Part shown: piece by piece, positions 16,513 through 25,011 of the stretch
Layout of the letters: the number at the start of each line of letters is the position of its first letter
Numbering within the stretch: the stretch's first letter is position 1
Assembly: GCF_026341825.1 (NCBI RefSeq)
Contig: NZ_JAPENY010000002.1
Location: 1,054,001 to 1,118,000 of the forward strand
DNA: 64,000 nucleotides
From: Streptomyces sp. NBC_00620
GTDB taxonomy: Bacteria; Actinomycetota; Actinomycetes; Streptomycetales; Streptomycetaceae
Direction: 5' to 3'
Program-made: the position numbers and the translations under genes
The notes under the pieces: model-generated
Told to the model about the DNA's origin: nothing
What the model saw: only the letters and a program-made list of their open reading frames with translations
Databases searched by the model: none

Positions 16513-18987
16513 ATGTCACGCACCCGCACCCGCTGGAGACTCGGACTCACGGCCACCGCCCTCCTGGTGGCCTCCGTCGTCGTCCCGGCGCCCGCGAACG
16601 CCGAGGACGTCACCGACTACGCGATCACCGTGGATCCGGCCGCCAAGGGCGCCAAGATCGACGACACCATGTACGGCGTCTTCTTCGAGGACATCAACCG
16701 TGCCGCGGACGGCGGTCTGTACGCGGAGCTCGTGCAGAACCGTTCGTTCGAGTACAGCACCGCCGACAACCGCTCCTACACGCCACTCACGTCCTGGGGC
16801 ACCTCAGGCACCGCGCAGGCCCTGAGCGACGACGGGCGCCTCAACGCCCGCAACCGCACCTATCTCGCCCTCGACGGCGGCTCGTCCGTCACCAACTCCG
16901 GTTACAACACCGGGATCTCGGTCGAGAGCGGCAAGGCGTACGACTTCTCGGTCTGGGCCCGCGCGGATGCGGCGGCGCCCCTGACCGTGACGCTGCACGA
17001 CGCCGACGGCACGCTCGCCGAGGCCCGCCGGGTCACCGCGCGCGGCGGCTGGGCCAAGTACCGGGCGAAGTTCACCGCGACCCGCAGCAGCACCACGGGC
17101 CGCCTCACCGTCGCGGCCGAGGGCCCGGTCGCGCTCGACATGATCTCGCTGCTGCCCCGGGACACCTACAAGAGGCACGGTCTGCGCGAGGATCTCGCCC
17201 AGAAGATCGCCGCGCTCCACCCGGGCTTCGTGCGCTTTCCGGGCGGCTGCCTGGTCAACACCGGGAGCATGGCGGGATATGACGAGGCGTCGGGCTACGA
17301 GCGCAAACGCTCGTACCAGTGGAAGGACACCATCGGCCCCGTCGAGCAGCGCGCGACGAACTCCAACTTCTGGGGCTACAACCAGAGTTACGGACTGGGC
17401 TACTACGAGTACTTCCAGTTCTCCGAGGACATCGGCGCGATGCCGCTGCCCGTCGTGCCCGCCCTCGTCACCGGCTGCGGCCAGAACAAGGCCACCGACG
17501 ACGACGCCCTGCTCAAGCGGCACATCCAGGACACCCTCGATCTGATCGAGTTCGCGAACGGGCCCGTGACGAGCGAATGGGGCAGTAAGCGGGCGGCGAT
17601 GGGCCACCCGAAGCCCTTCCACCTCACCCACCTCGAAGTCGGCAACGAGGAGAACCTGCCGAGCGAGTTCTTCGCCCGCTTCACGGAGTTCCGCACCGCC
17701 ATCGAGGCCGAGTACCCGGATGTCACCGTCATCTCCAACTCCGGCCCGGACGACTCCGGTTCGACCTTCGACACCGCCTGGCAGCTCAACCGGGACGCGA
17801 ACGTCGACATGGTCGACGAGCACTACTACAACAGCCCGCAGTGGTTCCTGCAGAACAACGACCGCTACGACTCCTACGACAGGAACGGCCCCAAGGTCTT
17901 CCTCGGCGAGTACGCGTCGCTCGGCAACACCTTCAAGAACGCCCTCTCCGAAGCCGCGTTCATGACCGGCCTCGAACGCAACGCGGACGTCGTGAAACTC
18001 GCCTCGTACGCCCCGCTGCTCGCCAACGAGGACTATGTCCAGTGGCGCCCGGACCTCATCTGGTTCAACAACCACGCCTCATGGGGATCGGCCGACTACG
18101 AGGTGCAGAAGCTCTTCATGAGCAACGTCGGCGACCGGGTGGTGCCCTCGACAGCCACCGGAACACCCTCGGTGAGCGGCCCCATCTCCGGCGCCGTCGG
18201 CCTATCGACCTGGGCGACCACGGCGGCGTACGACGATGTGAAGGTGACCGGCGCGGACGGGACCGCGCTGCTCGCCGACGACTTCAGCGGTGACGCGTCC
18301 CGGTGGACCCACACCGGCACCGGGAGCTGGAGCGTCCAGGACGGTCAGTACGTGCAGAGCGACGAGGCCGCGACCAACACCATGGTCCAGGCGGGCGACC
18401 CGGCCTGGCACGACTACGACCTGCACGTGAAGGCCACCAAGAAGTCCGGCAAGGAGGGCTTCCTCGTCGCCTTCGGCGTCAAGGACACCGGGAACTACTA
18501 CTGGTGGAACCTCGGCGGCTGGAACAACACGACCTCGGCGGTCGAACAGGCCGTGGACGGCGGCAAGTCGACGCTCATCTCCAAGGCGGGGTCCATCGAG
18601 ACGGGCCGCGCCTACGACATCGACATCAAGGTGAGAGGCCGTCAGGTGACGCTTCTGCTGGACGGCCAGGAGTGGGGGAGCTTCACCGACGACAAGCCCG
18701 CCGAGCCGTTCCGCCAGGTCGTCACCCGGGACGCGAAGACCGGCGACCTGATCGTCAAGGTCGTCAACGCCCAGGCGGCGGACGCCCGTACGGCGATCGA
18801 CCTGGGCGGGGCGAAGGTGGGCCGCAAAGCTGCGGTGACCACGCTCCAGGCCGCACCCGACGCGGTGAACACCGAGACGAGCACGGCGGTCGCCCCGGTG
18901 AAGTCCACCTTCGAAGGGGTCGCCGACAGGTTCACGTACACCTTCCCGGCGAACTCCGTGACGTTCCTGAGGATCAGGAAGGGGTGA
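16513..18987 (+). CDS. secreted GH51 alpha-L-arabinofuranosidase with inserted LamG-like domain
   Basis: This is an 824-aa exported enzyme that removes terminal arabinofuranose from arabinoxylan or arabinan. A Sec signal peptide (about 1-31, LGLTATALLVASVVV then APANA) is followed by the GH51 N-terminal segment GVFFEDINRAADGGLYAEL and the (beta/alpha)8 barrel with acid/base Glu in LEVGNEE and nucleophile Glu in FLGEYAS. A concanavalin/LamG-like module (about residues 540-725, DDFSGDASRW... YYWWNLGGWNN) sits before the C-terminal beta-sandwich, which ends NSVTFLRIRKG. The ATG has a weak GGAG. The paired TTCGAA sites upstream suggest repression. It stands alone, with its substrate polymer inferred from the family. 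Confidence 0.88.
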   Translation: MSRTRTRWRLGLTATALLVASVVVPAPANAEDVTDYAITVDPAAKGAKIDDTMYGVFFEDINRAADGGLYAELVQNRSFEYSTADNRSYTPLTSWGTSGTAQALSDDGRLNARNRTYLALDGGSSVTNSGYNTGISVESGKAYDFSVWARADAAAPLTVTLHDADGTLAEARRVTARGGWAKYRAKFTATRSSTTGRLTVAAEGPVALDMISLLPRDTYKRHGLREDLAQKIAALHPGFVRFPGGCLVNTGSMAGYDEASGYERKRSYQWKDTIGPVEQRATNSNFWGYNQSYGLGYYEYFQFSEDIGAMPLPVVPALVTGCGQNKATDDDALLKRHIQDTLDLIEFANGPVTSEWGSKRAAMGHPKPFHLTHLEVGNEENLPSEFFARFTEFRTAIEAEYPDVTVISNSGPDDSGSTFDTAWQLNRDANVDMVDEHYYNSPQWFLQNNDRYDSYDRNGPKVFLGEYASLGNTFKNALSEAAFMTGLERNADVVKLASYAPLLANEDYVQWRPDLIWFNNHASWGSADYEVQKLFMSNVGDRVVPSTATGTPSVSGPISGAVGLSTWATTAAYDDVKVTGADGTALLADDFSGDASRWTHTGTGSWSVQDGQYVQSDEAATNTMVQAGDPAWHDYDLHVKATKKSGKEGFLVAFGVKDTGNYYWWNLGGWNNTTSAVEQAVDGGKSTLISKAGSIETGRAYDIDIKVRGRQVTLLLDGQEWGSFTDDKPAEPFRQVVTRDAKTGDLIVKVVNAQAADARTAIDLGGAKVGRKAAVTTLQAAPDAVNTETSTAVAPVKSTFEGVADRFTYTFPANSVTFLRIRKG

Positions 18988-19006
18988 CCGGTAAGGAACG
19001 AGCGGG

Positions 19007-19789
19007 CTAGGAACGGCCGCGGCGGGGTTTGCCGCGTTTGGTTCCCTTGGCGCCCCCGGAGCCGCCGCTCCGGGGGTTCCTGCCCGTCGACTTGCCGGCC
19101 GCGGGCTTCCGCCGTCCACCGCCGCTCGTCTCGGGGCGCTTGGCCTTGGCCTTCGGCTCGGCCGGGGCCGGTGCGGGGGCGCGTCCCCGGGTGCTGTTGA
19201 CGGTTCGCCCGCGGACGATCCCGATGAAGTCCTCCACCAGGTCGGTGGTCTTCTCCTCCGGCCACGACAGCGCGACGCGTGACTCCGGGGCGTCCGTGAC
19301 CGGGCGGTAGGTGAGGTCCTTGCGGTGGTGCAGGCGGGCCAGCGACTGGGGGACGACGAGGACACCGATGCCGGCCGCCACCAGGTCGACAGCGTCCTCC
19401 GTGGTGGCGGGGCGCTCGATCGCGGGCTGTCCCGGCAGGCGCTCCCAGCCGAGGGTGTCGTCGAGGGGATGCAGCACGATGTCGTCGGCGAGATCGTCCG
19501 TGGACACCTGGTCGACCGCCGCCACGACATGGTCCTTGGGGACCACGACCACGGTCGTCTCGGTGTAGAGGGGGATCGCGCTGAGGTCCGTACGGTCGAC
19601 CGGCAGGCGCACGAAACCGGCGTCGGCGCCGCCGCCCCGCAGCACGTCGAAGGCCTCCGCGACGGACACCGCGACGAGCGTCAGGGGAACGTCGGGTAGT
19701 CGCTCGTTCCAGATCCGCACCCACTTCGCGGGCGTCACCCCCGGAACGTACGCGAGCTTGAACGACGGGGATGCCTCGGAGCCAGTCAC
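19007..19789 (-). CDS. LysR-type effector-binding domain protein without HTH
   Basis: This is a 260-aa protein. Residues 10-195 match the substrate-binding (effector) domain of LysR-type regulators (FKLAYVPGVTPAKWV, DAGFVRLPVDR, VVVPKDHVVA, DLVAAGIGVLVVPQS, VALSWP). The usual N-terminal winged helix is absent, and nothing upstream encodes one. The C-terminal 65 residues are an Ala/Pro then Lys/Arg/Gly-rich tail (KAKAKRPE, KGTKRGKPRRGRS), which could itself bind nucleic acid. A regulatory role is inferred. It converges with the arabinofuranosidase and is divergent from the DUF5997 gene. Confidence 0.8.
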   Translation of the reverse strand: MTGSEASPSFKLAYVPGVTPAKWVRIWNERLPDVPLTLVAVSVAEAFDVLRGGGADAGFVRLPVDRTDLSAIPLYTETTVVVVPKDHVVAAVDQVSTDDLADDIVLHPLDDTLGWERLPGQPAIERPATTEDAVDLVAAGIGVLVVPQSLARLHHRKDLTYRPVTDAPESRVALSWPEEKTTDLVEDFIGIVRGRTVNSTRGRAPAPAPAEPKAKAKRPETSGGGRRKPAAGKSTGRNPRSGGSGGAKGTKRGKPRRGRS

Positions 19790-19903
19790 CCGGCCAGGCT
19801 ACCGGCCGTGCAGGCGCGCGGCGCACGCGGAGCCGGTGGTCACAGGGGGCGCACGGGGCAGTGCTGGTCGGCGCCGGCCCATACGCTCGTTACCCTTGAC
19901 ACC

Positions 19904-20296
19904 ATGACGTCGCAGCAGAACACCCAGACCATGAAGCCCGCGACAGCGGCGAAGAAGCTGGGTGTGTACCTCGAAGCCACGCCCGCCGAGTTCCAGGAGG
20001 GCGTTGTTTCGCGTGCCGAGCTGGCCGCGCTGCAGGCCGAACCGCCCCAGTGGCTGCTGGAACTGCGGAGCAGCGGTCCGCACCCCCGGCCGGTGGTCGC
20101 CGCCAAGCTTGGCGTCTCCATCGCAGGGCTCGCGCGGGGCGGAGTCACCGAGGCCCTCACCACGGAGCAGATCGAGGCGCTGAAGGCGGAGGGTCCCGAG
20201 TGGCTGCTGCGGGAGCGCGCCACCCAGGCCGAGGTCCGCAAGGAAGCGGCTCGCATCAAGGAGAAGAAGGCCGACGAGGCCGCCCAGCGCTCCTGA
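19904..20296 (+). CDS. DUF5997 family protein
   Basis: This is a 130-aa soluble protein with KPATAAKKLGVYLEATPAEFQEG, then two similar helical units (QWLLELRSSGPHPRPVVAAKLGVS and EWLLRERATQ) and a charged C-terminal helix RKEAARIKEKKADEAAQ. This matches the actinobacterial family DUF5997, of unknown function. ATG 19904 is the family start. The gene lies divergent from the LysR-domain gene, a conserved neighbour pair as far as I recall. Confidence 0.8.
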   Translation: MTSQQNTQTMKPATAAKKLGVYLEATPAEFQEGVVSRAELAALQAEPPQWLLELRSSGPHPRPVVAAKLGVSIAGLARGGVTEALTTEQIEALKAEGPEWLLRERATQAEVRKEAARIKEKKADEAAQRS

Positions 20297-20302
20297 TCTC
20301 CC

Positions 20303-20941
20303 TCAGAGCGGCGTCGGGGGCTCGGCCACACCGACGATGAAGTCCCCAAGCGGCCTGACGTCGGCCGACCAGCCCAGCGCGGTGAGCTCTGCGGAGAGCG
20401 CCGCGGGCTCGTGGTAGATCTTCACGATCCGGTACTCGCTGCCGTCGTCGAGGCTGCGGACCTCCGAGGAGACGTCCTCGAGGGCTGCCCCGGCAAGGCC
20501 CTCGTCGATGAAGACGGCTCTGCCGTCCGGGGCCAGCGCGGCGGCGACGGTCGCCCAGAAGTCCCCGAAGCGGGACGCCGGGACATGGCTGAGCCAGAAG
20601 GCGAAGAACACGGTGTCGTAGCGGCGCTCCGGCCGCCAGGTGAACACGTCGGCCTGCACGAACTCCACCTTCGGGGACCCGGCACGCTCACGCGCGATGC
20701 CCAGCACCTCCGGCGCCGAGTCGACAGCGGTCACCGAGCGAGCCCGCGAGGCCAGCGACCCGGTCCACTGCCCCGTACCGCAGGCCAGCTCCAGCACGTC
20801 CCCGGCAACGGGGAGGCCGTCGAGCGCGGCCACCAGTTCCCGCAGGTCCGCCCGCTCGGCGTAGATCCGGTCGTACTCGAAGGCGCGGGCCCGGTAGTAG
20901 GCAATCTGCTCCGCCAGAAGGGCATCGTCAGAAGTTGTCAT
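20303..20941 (-). CDS. class I SAM-dependent methyltransferase
   Basis: This is a 212-aa methyltransferase. SAM-binding motif I is VLELACGTGQWTG at about residue 48, the acidic end of strand 2 is VTAVDSAPE, and motif II/III follows (VEFVQADVFTW, RYDTVFFAFWLSHVP). The architecture is the small Methyltransf_25/11 type. The substrate is unknown. It stands alone and converges with DUF5997, with 6 nt between the stops. Confidence 0.88.
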   Translation of the reverse strand: MTTSDDALLAEQIAYYRARAFEYDRIYAERADLRELVAALDGLPVAGDVLELACGTGQWTGSLASRARSVTAVDSAPEVLGIARERAGSPKVEFVQADVFTWRPERRYDTVFFAFWLSHVPASRFGDFWATVAAALAPDGRAVFIDEGLAGAALEDVSSEVRSLDDGSEYRIVKIYHEPAALSAELTALGWSADVRPLGDFIVGVAEPPTPL

Positions 20942-21001
20942 GAGCCCGACGGTAGTTGCGGTACCGCCGGTCTGTCCGGAAACCCGCGCTGTGAGTTCAC
21001 G

Positions 21002-21742
21002 TCAGGACCGGGCGAGGACGCAGAACTCGTGGCCCTCCGGGTCGGCCAGGCAGGTCCACGGGACGTCGCCCTGGCCGACGTCGAGGTCGGTGGCGCCGAG
21101 GGCCCGCAGCCGGGCCACCTCCGCCGCCTTGTCGTCACCGGGGTCCGGCACCAGGTCGAGATGAACGCGGTCCGGCACGGTCTTCACATCGGGCTTGCGG
21201 AGGAACTCGAGATACGGCCCGACACCCTCGGCGGAGCGGAACGATGCATGATCGTCGGTCACCTCGTGCAGGGTCCAGCCGATCGCCTCGCCCCAGAACC
21301 GGGCCATGACCCGCGGATCCACGCAGTCGACCACCACCGCGGCGATCGGCCCGGTGTCCCGGTAGACCTCCCGAGGCTCAAGGACGCAGAACTCGTTGCC
21401 CTCCGGGTCGGCGAGGACCGTCCACGGCACATCGCCCTGGCCCACGTCGGCGGGCGTCGCACCGAGTGACCGGAGGCGCGTGACCAGCTCCGCCTGATGG
21501 GCCGCGGAGGTGGTGGCGAGATCGAGGTGCACGCGGTTCTTCGTTGCCGTCTTTGGTTCCGGGACGGCGATGACGTCGATGCAGACGCCGACCGGGTCCA
21601 GCCAGTCGAAGCCGACGGGTTTGACGGCGGTCACGCCGGGCTCCTCGTCGATGACACCCCAGCCGAGCGCCTCCGCCCAGAACCGCCCGACCGCCGAGTC
21701 ATCAAGAGCCTTTATGTTCACCAGGGCAGGTCGCAGTGTCAT
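21002..21742 (-). CDS. two-domain VOC (glyoxalase-like) protein
   Basis: This is a 246-aa protein of two tandem VOC modules. Each has the pattern [VD]..A..RFW.EALGW ... VHLDL ... DLDVGQGDVPWT.LADPEGNEFCVL, the second ending in EGHEFCVLARS. Proteins of this type are dioxygenases, glyoxalases or drug-binding proteins; many Streptomyces members have no known substrate. ATG 21742 (complement) has AGGATC upstream. The longer frame would run into the argC promoter. It is divergent from argC. Confidence 0.82.
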   Translation of the reverse strand: MTLRPALVNIKALDDSAVGRFWAEALGWGVIDEEPGVTAVKPVGFDWLDPVGVCIDVIAVPEPKTATKNRVHLDLATTSAAHQAELVTRLRSLGATPADVGQGDVPWTVLADPEGNEFCVLEPREVYRDTGPIAAVVVDCVDPRVMARFWGEAIGWTLHEVTDDHASFRSAEGVGPYLEFLRKPDVKTVPDRVHLDLVPDPGDDKAAEVARLRALGATDLDVGQGDVPWTCLADPEGHEFCVLARS

Positions 21743-21780
21743 GACGGCGATCCTATGCACCCGGCCAGGCAGGCAACTGG

Positions 21781-21815
21781 ATTGCATAAACGTGCGGCGA
21801 AACGTATAGTCATGC
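21781..21815 (+). promoter_or_regulatory. ARG boxes and promoter of the argCJBDR operon
   Basis: TTGCAT (21782-21787) and TATAGT (21805-21810) are separated by exactly 17 nt and make a strong vegetative promoter. The same bases form two imperfect ARG-box-like motifs (ATTGCATAAACGTGC and AACGTATAGTCATGC), the AT-rich type bound by ArgR in Streptomyces. ArgR binding would therefore cover both promoter elements. argR is the last gene of the operon. Confidence 0.75.
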
Positions 21816-21834
21816 CATCCAAGAGGAGGGTTCC

Positions 21835-22863
21835 ATGGCGGTACGTGCGGCAGTGGCAGGGGCGAGTGGGTACGCGGGCGGGGAACTGCTGCGGCTGCTC
21901 CTGGTGCACCCCGAGATCGAGATCGGCGCTCTGACCGGCAACTCCAACGCCGGCCAGCGCCTGGGCGCGCTCCAGCCGCATCTGCTGCCGCTCGCCGGCC
22001 GCGTCCTTGAGGAGACCACCCCAGAGGTCCTCGCCGGCCACGACGTCGTGTTCCTCGCGCTGCCCCACGGGCAGTCCGCCGCCGTCGCCGAGCAGCTGGG
22101 CCCGGATGTCCTGGTCGTCGACATGGGCGCCGACTTCCGGCTGAAGGACCCGGCCGACTGGGAGAAGTTCTACGGCTCCGCGCACGCCGGGACCTGGCCG
22201 TACGGCCTTCCCGAACTGCCGGGTGCCCGCGCCGCGCTGGAGGGGTCCAAGCGCATCGCGGTACCCGGTTGCTACCCCACGGCCACCTCGCTGGCGCTCT
22301 TCCCGGCGTACGCGGCGGGCCTCGCGGAGAACGAGGCCGTGATCGTCGCCGCCTCCGGGACCTCGGGTGCCGGCAAGGCGCCCAAGGCGCACCTCCTCGG
22401 CAGCGAGGTCATGGGCTCCATGTCCCCGTACGGCGTCGGCGGCGGCCACCGGCACACCCCCGAGATCATCCAGAACCTCGGCGCCGCCGCGGGCGAGTCC
22501 GTCACCGTCTCCTTCACGCCGACCCTCGCCCCGATGCCCCGCGGCATCCTCGCCACCTGCAGCGCCAAGGCGAAGCCCGGCGTCACCGCCGAGTCCGTAC
22601 GGGCCGTATACGAGAAGGCGTACGCGGACGAGCCGTTCGTACACCTGCTCCCCGAGGGGCAGTGGCCCGCGACGGCGTCTGTCTACGGTTCCAACGCCGT
22701 TCAGGTGCAGGTCGCCCTCGACGCCGCCGCGCACCGCATCATCGCGATCAGCGCCATCGACAACCTGACCAAGGGCACCGCGGGCGGTGCCGTCCAGAGC
22801 ATGAACATCGCCCTCGGGCTTCCCGAGGACATGGGTCTTTCCACGATCGGAGTCGCACCGTGA
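21835..22863 (+). CDS. argC: N-acetyl-gamma-glutamyl-phosphate reductase
   Basis: This is a 342-aa enzyme that reduces N-acetylglutamyl phosphate to the semialdehyde with NADPH, step 3 of arginine synthesis. The N-terminal Rossmann motif is VAGASGYAGGELLRLL, and the catalytic Cys is in VPGCYPTATSLAL at about residue 144. ATG follows an excellent AAGAGGAGGG. It is the first gene of argC-argJ-argB-argD-argR and is transcribed from the ARG-box promoter. Its stop overlaps a small ORF (GTGA at 22860). Confidence 0.97.
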   Translation: MAVRAAVAGASGYAGGELLRLLLVHPEIEIGALTGNSNAGQRLGALQPHLLPLAGRVLEETTPEVLAGHDVVFLALPHGQSAAVAEQLGPDVLVVDMGADFRLKDPADWEKFYGSAHAGTWPYGLPELPGARAALEGSKRIAVPGCYPTATSLALFPAYAAGLAENEAVIVAASGTSGAGKAPKAHLLGSEVMGSMSPYGVGGGHRHTPEIIQNLGAAAGESVTVSFTPTLAPMPRGILATCSAKAKPGVTAESVRAVYEKAYADEPFVHLLPEGQWPATASVYGSNAVQVQVALDAAAHRIIAISAIDNLTKGTAGGAVQSMNIALGLPEDMGLSTIGVAP

Positions 22864-22955
22864 GCGACGCACGTGCAGCCACCGGGCCGCAGACAACGAT
22901 GAAAGCCGCACCTCTGCGCTGCACGGGCGGAGAAGCGAACAAGGAGATGCAGTGA
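22860..22955 (+). CDS. 31-aa ORF bridging argC and argJ
   Basis: A GTG at 22860 overlaps the argC stop (GTGA), and the frame closes with TGA at 22953-22955, overlapping the argJ GTG (GTGA again). The peptide begins VSDARAATGPQTTMKAAP and contains one Cys. The 88-nt gap between argC and argJ is thus exactly spanned by a frame with coupling overlaps at both ends. It may only keep ribosomes running into argJ, or may be chance. Conservation in other Streptomyces would decide. Function is unknown. Confidence 0.45.
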   Translation: MSDARAATGPQTTMKAAPLRCTGGEANKEMQ

Positions 22956-24103
22956 GTGTCACGGCAGCAAAGGGATTCCAGGCTGCGGGCATCGCAGCCG
23001 GGATCAAGGAGAACGGCAACCCCGACCTGGCCCTCGTGGTCAACAAGGGGCCCCGTCCGGCCGCCGCGGGCGTCTTCACCTCCAACCGCGTGAAGGCCGC
23101 GCCGGTGCTGTGGTCCGAGCAGGTCCTCAAGGGCGGCCGGGTGACCGCCGTGGTCCTCAACTCCGGTGGCGCCAACGCCTGTACGGGGCCGAAGGGCTTC
23201 CAGGACACGCACGCGACCGCCGAGAAGGTGGCCGACACCCTCGGGCTCAACGCGGCCGAGGTCGCCGTCGCCTCGACCGGCCTCATCGGCATCCTGCTCC
23301 CGATGGACAAGCTGCTCACGGGAGTTGAGACGGCGGCCGCGTCCCTCAGCGAGCACGGCGGTGAGAAGGCCGCCATCGCCATCAAGACCACCGACAGCGT
23401 CCACAAGACCTCCGTGGTCACCGGCGACGGCTGGACCGTCGGCGGCATGGCGAAAGGCGCCGGCATGCTCGCCCCCGGCCTCGCCACCATGCTCGTGGTC
23501 CTGACGACGGACGCCGACGTCGAGAGCGACGTACTGGACAAGGCGCTGCGGGCGGCCACGAAGGTCACCTTCGACCGCGTCGACTCCGACGGCTGCATGT
23601 CGACCAACGACACCGTGCTGCTGCTGGCCTCCGGTGCGTCCGAAGTCACCCCGGACCAGCAGGAGTTCGCGGAGGCCGTACGGAAGGTCTGCGACGACCT
23701 CGGGCAGCAGCTCATCCGGGACGCCGAGGGCGCCAGCAAGGACATCAAGGTCGAGGTCGTGAACGCCGCGACCGAGGACGACGCCGTCGAGGTGGGCCGC
23801 TCCATCGCCCGCAACAACCTCCTCAAGTGCGCGATCCACGGCGAGGACCCCAACTGGGGCCGGGTGCTCTCCGCCATCGGCACCACCCAAGCCGCCTTCG
23901 AGCCGGACCAGTTGAACGTCGCCATCAACGGCGTCTGGGTCTGCAAGAACGGCGGCGTCGGCGAGGACCGTGAGCTCGTCGACATGCGCTACCGCGAGGT
24001 CCACATCGTCGCCGACCTCGCCGCAGGCAGTGAGACCGCCACGATCTGGACCAATGACCTCACCGCGGACTACGTCCACGAGAACAGCGCGTACTCGTCA
24101 TGA
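22952..24103 (+). CDS. argJ: bifunctional ornithine acetyltransferase / N-acetylglutamate synthase
   Basis: This is a 383-aa enzyme that transfers the acetyl group from N-acetylornithine to glutamate, recycling it in the arginine pathway. The self-cleavage site with the nucleophilic Thr is visible as KGAGMLAPGLATMLVVL (cleavage between Ala and Thr, near residue 181), giving alpha and beta chains. The start includes SVTAAKGFQAAGIAAGIK. GTG 22952 follows AAGGAG and overlaps the 31-aa ORF. The stop overlaps the argB ATG (ATGA at 24100). Confidence 0.97.
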   Translation: MSVTAAKGFQAAGIAAGIKENGNPDLALVVNKGPRPAAAGVFTSNRVKAAPVLWSEQVLKGGRVTAVVLNSGGANACTGPKGFQDTHATAEKVADTLGLNAAEVAVASTGLIGILLPMDKLLTGVETAAASLSEHGGEKAAIAIKTTDSVHKTSVVTGDGWTVGGMAKGAGMLAPGLATMLVVLTTDADVESDVLDKALRAATKVTFDRVDSDGCMSTNDTVLLLASGASEVTPDQQEFAEAVRKVCDDLGQQLIRDAEGASKDIKVEVVNAATEDDAVEVGRSIARNNLLKCAIHGEDPNWGRVLSAIGTTQAAFEPDQLNVAINGVWVCKNGGVGEDRELVDMRYREVHIVADLAAGSETATIWTNDLTADYVHENSAYSS

Positions 24104-25011
24104 GCACTACTCGTAAGCACACCGCGCTGCCCAAGGCGCAGATCCTCATCGAGGCGCTGCCCTGGCTGACCCGGCACCAAGGCAAGACCGTCGTCGTCAA
24201 GTTCGGCGGCAACGCCATGATCGACGAGGAGCTGAAGTCCGCCTTCGCGCAGGACATCGTCTTCCTGCACCACGCAGGCCTCAAGCCCGTCGTCGTGCAC
24301 GGCGGCGGCCCGCAGATCAGCGCCGCCCTCGACCGGCACGGCATCGTCAGCGAGTTCAAGGCGGGCCTGCGGGTCACCACCGAGGAGGCCATGGACGTCG
24401 TACGCATGGTCCTTGCCGGACAGGTGCAGCGTGAACTGGTCGGGCTGCTCAACCAGCACGGGCCGCTCGCCGTCGGAATGACCGGCGAGGACGCGCACAC
24501 CATCACCGCCACCAAGCACCAGCCCGAGATCGACGGCGAGTTGATCGACATCGGGCGGGTCGGCGAGATCACCGCAATCGACACGGGTGCCATCGAGGCG
24601 CTGCTCTCCGACGGCCGTATCCCGGTCGTCTCCTCGATCGCCCGCTCCCAGGACGACGGACATGTCTACAACGTCAATGCTGATACGGCGGCTGCGGCAC
24701 TCGCTGCGGCGCTGGGTGCCGAAACCCTGATGGTCCTCACCGACGTCGAGGGTCTCTACGAGGACTGGCCCAACAGCGACGAGGTGATCAGCCGCCTCAC
24801 CGCCTCCCAACTGGAGAAGCTGCTGCCCGAGCTGGCCAGCGGCATGGTGCCGAAGATGGAGGGCTGTCTGCACGCCGTGCGCAACGGCGTCACCACCGCC
24901 CGGGTCATCGACGGCCGGGTCCAGCACTCGATCCTGCTGGAGATCTTCACCGACGAGGGGATCGGCACGATGGTCGTGCCCGATCAGGAGGAAGAGGGGG
25001 ACGCCGCATGA
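24100..25011 (+). CDS. argB: acetylglutamate kinase
   Basis: This is a 303-aa amino-acid kinase that phosphorylates N-acetylglutamate, step 2 of arginine synthesis and usually the arginine-feedback point. The family motifs are visible: VVVKFGGNAM, VVVHGGGPQIS, the substrate region LVGLLNQHG, and ALGAETLMVLTDVEGLYEDWP followed by GMVPKMEGCLHAV. An N-terminal helix before the core (QILIEALPWLTRHQ) is typical of arginine-sensitive hexameric forms, so feedback inhibition is likely. It is coupled to argJ and to argD (ATGA at 25008). Confidence 0.97.
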   Translation: MSTTRKHTALPKAQILIEALPWLTRHQGKTVVVKFGGNAMIDEELKSAFAQDIVFLHHAGLKPVVVHGGGPQISAALDRHGIVSEFKAGLRVTTEEAMDVVRMVLAGQVQRELVGLLNQHGPLAVGMTGEDAHTITATKHQPEIDGELIDIGRVGEITAIDTGAIEALLSDGRIPVVSSIARSQDDGHVYNVNADTAAAALAAALGAETLMVLTDVEGLYEDWPNSDEVISRLTASQLEKLLPELASGMVPKMEGCLHAVRNGVTTARVIDGRVQHSILLEIFTDEGIGTMVVPDQEEEGDAA

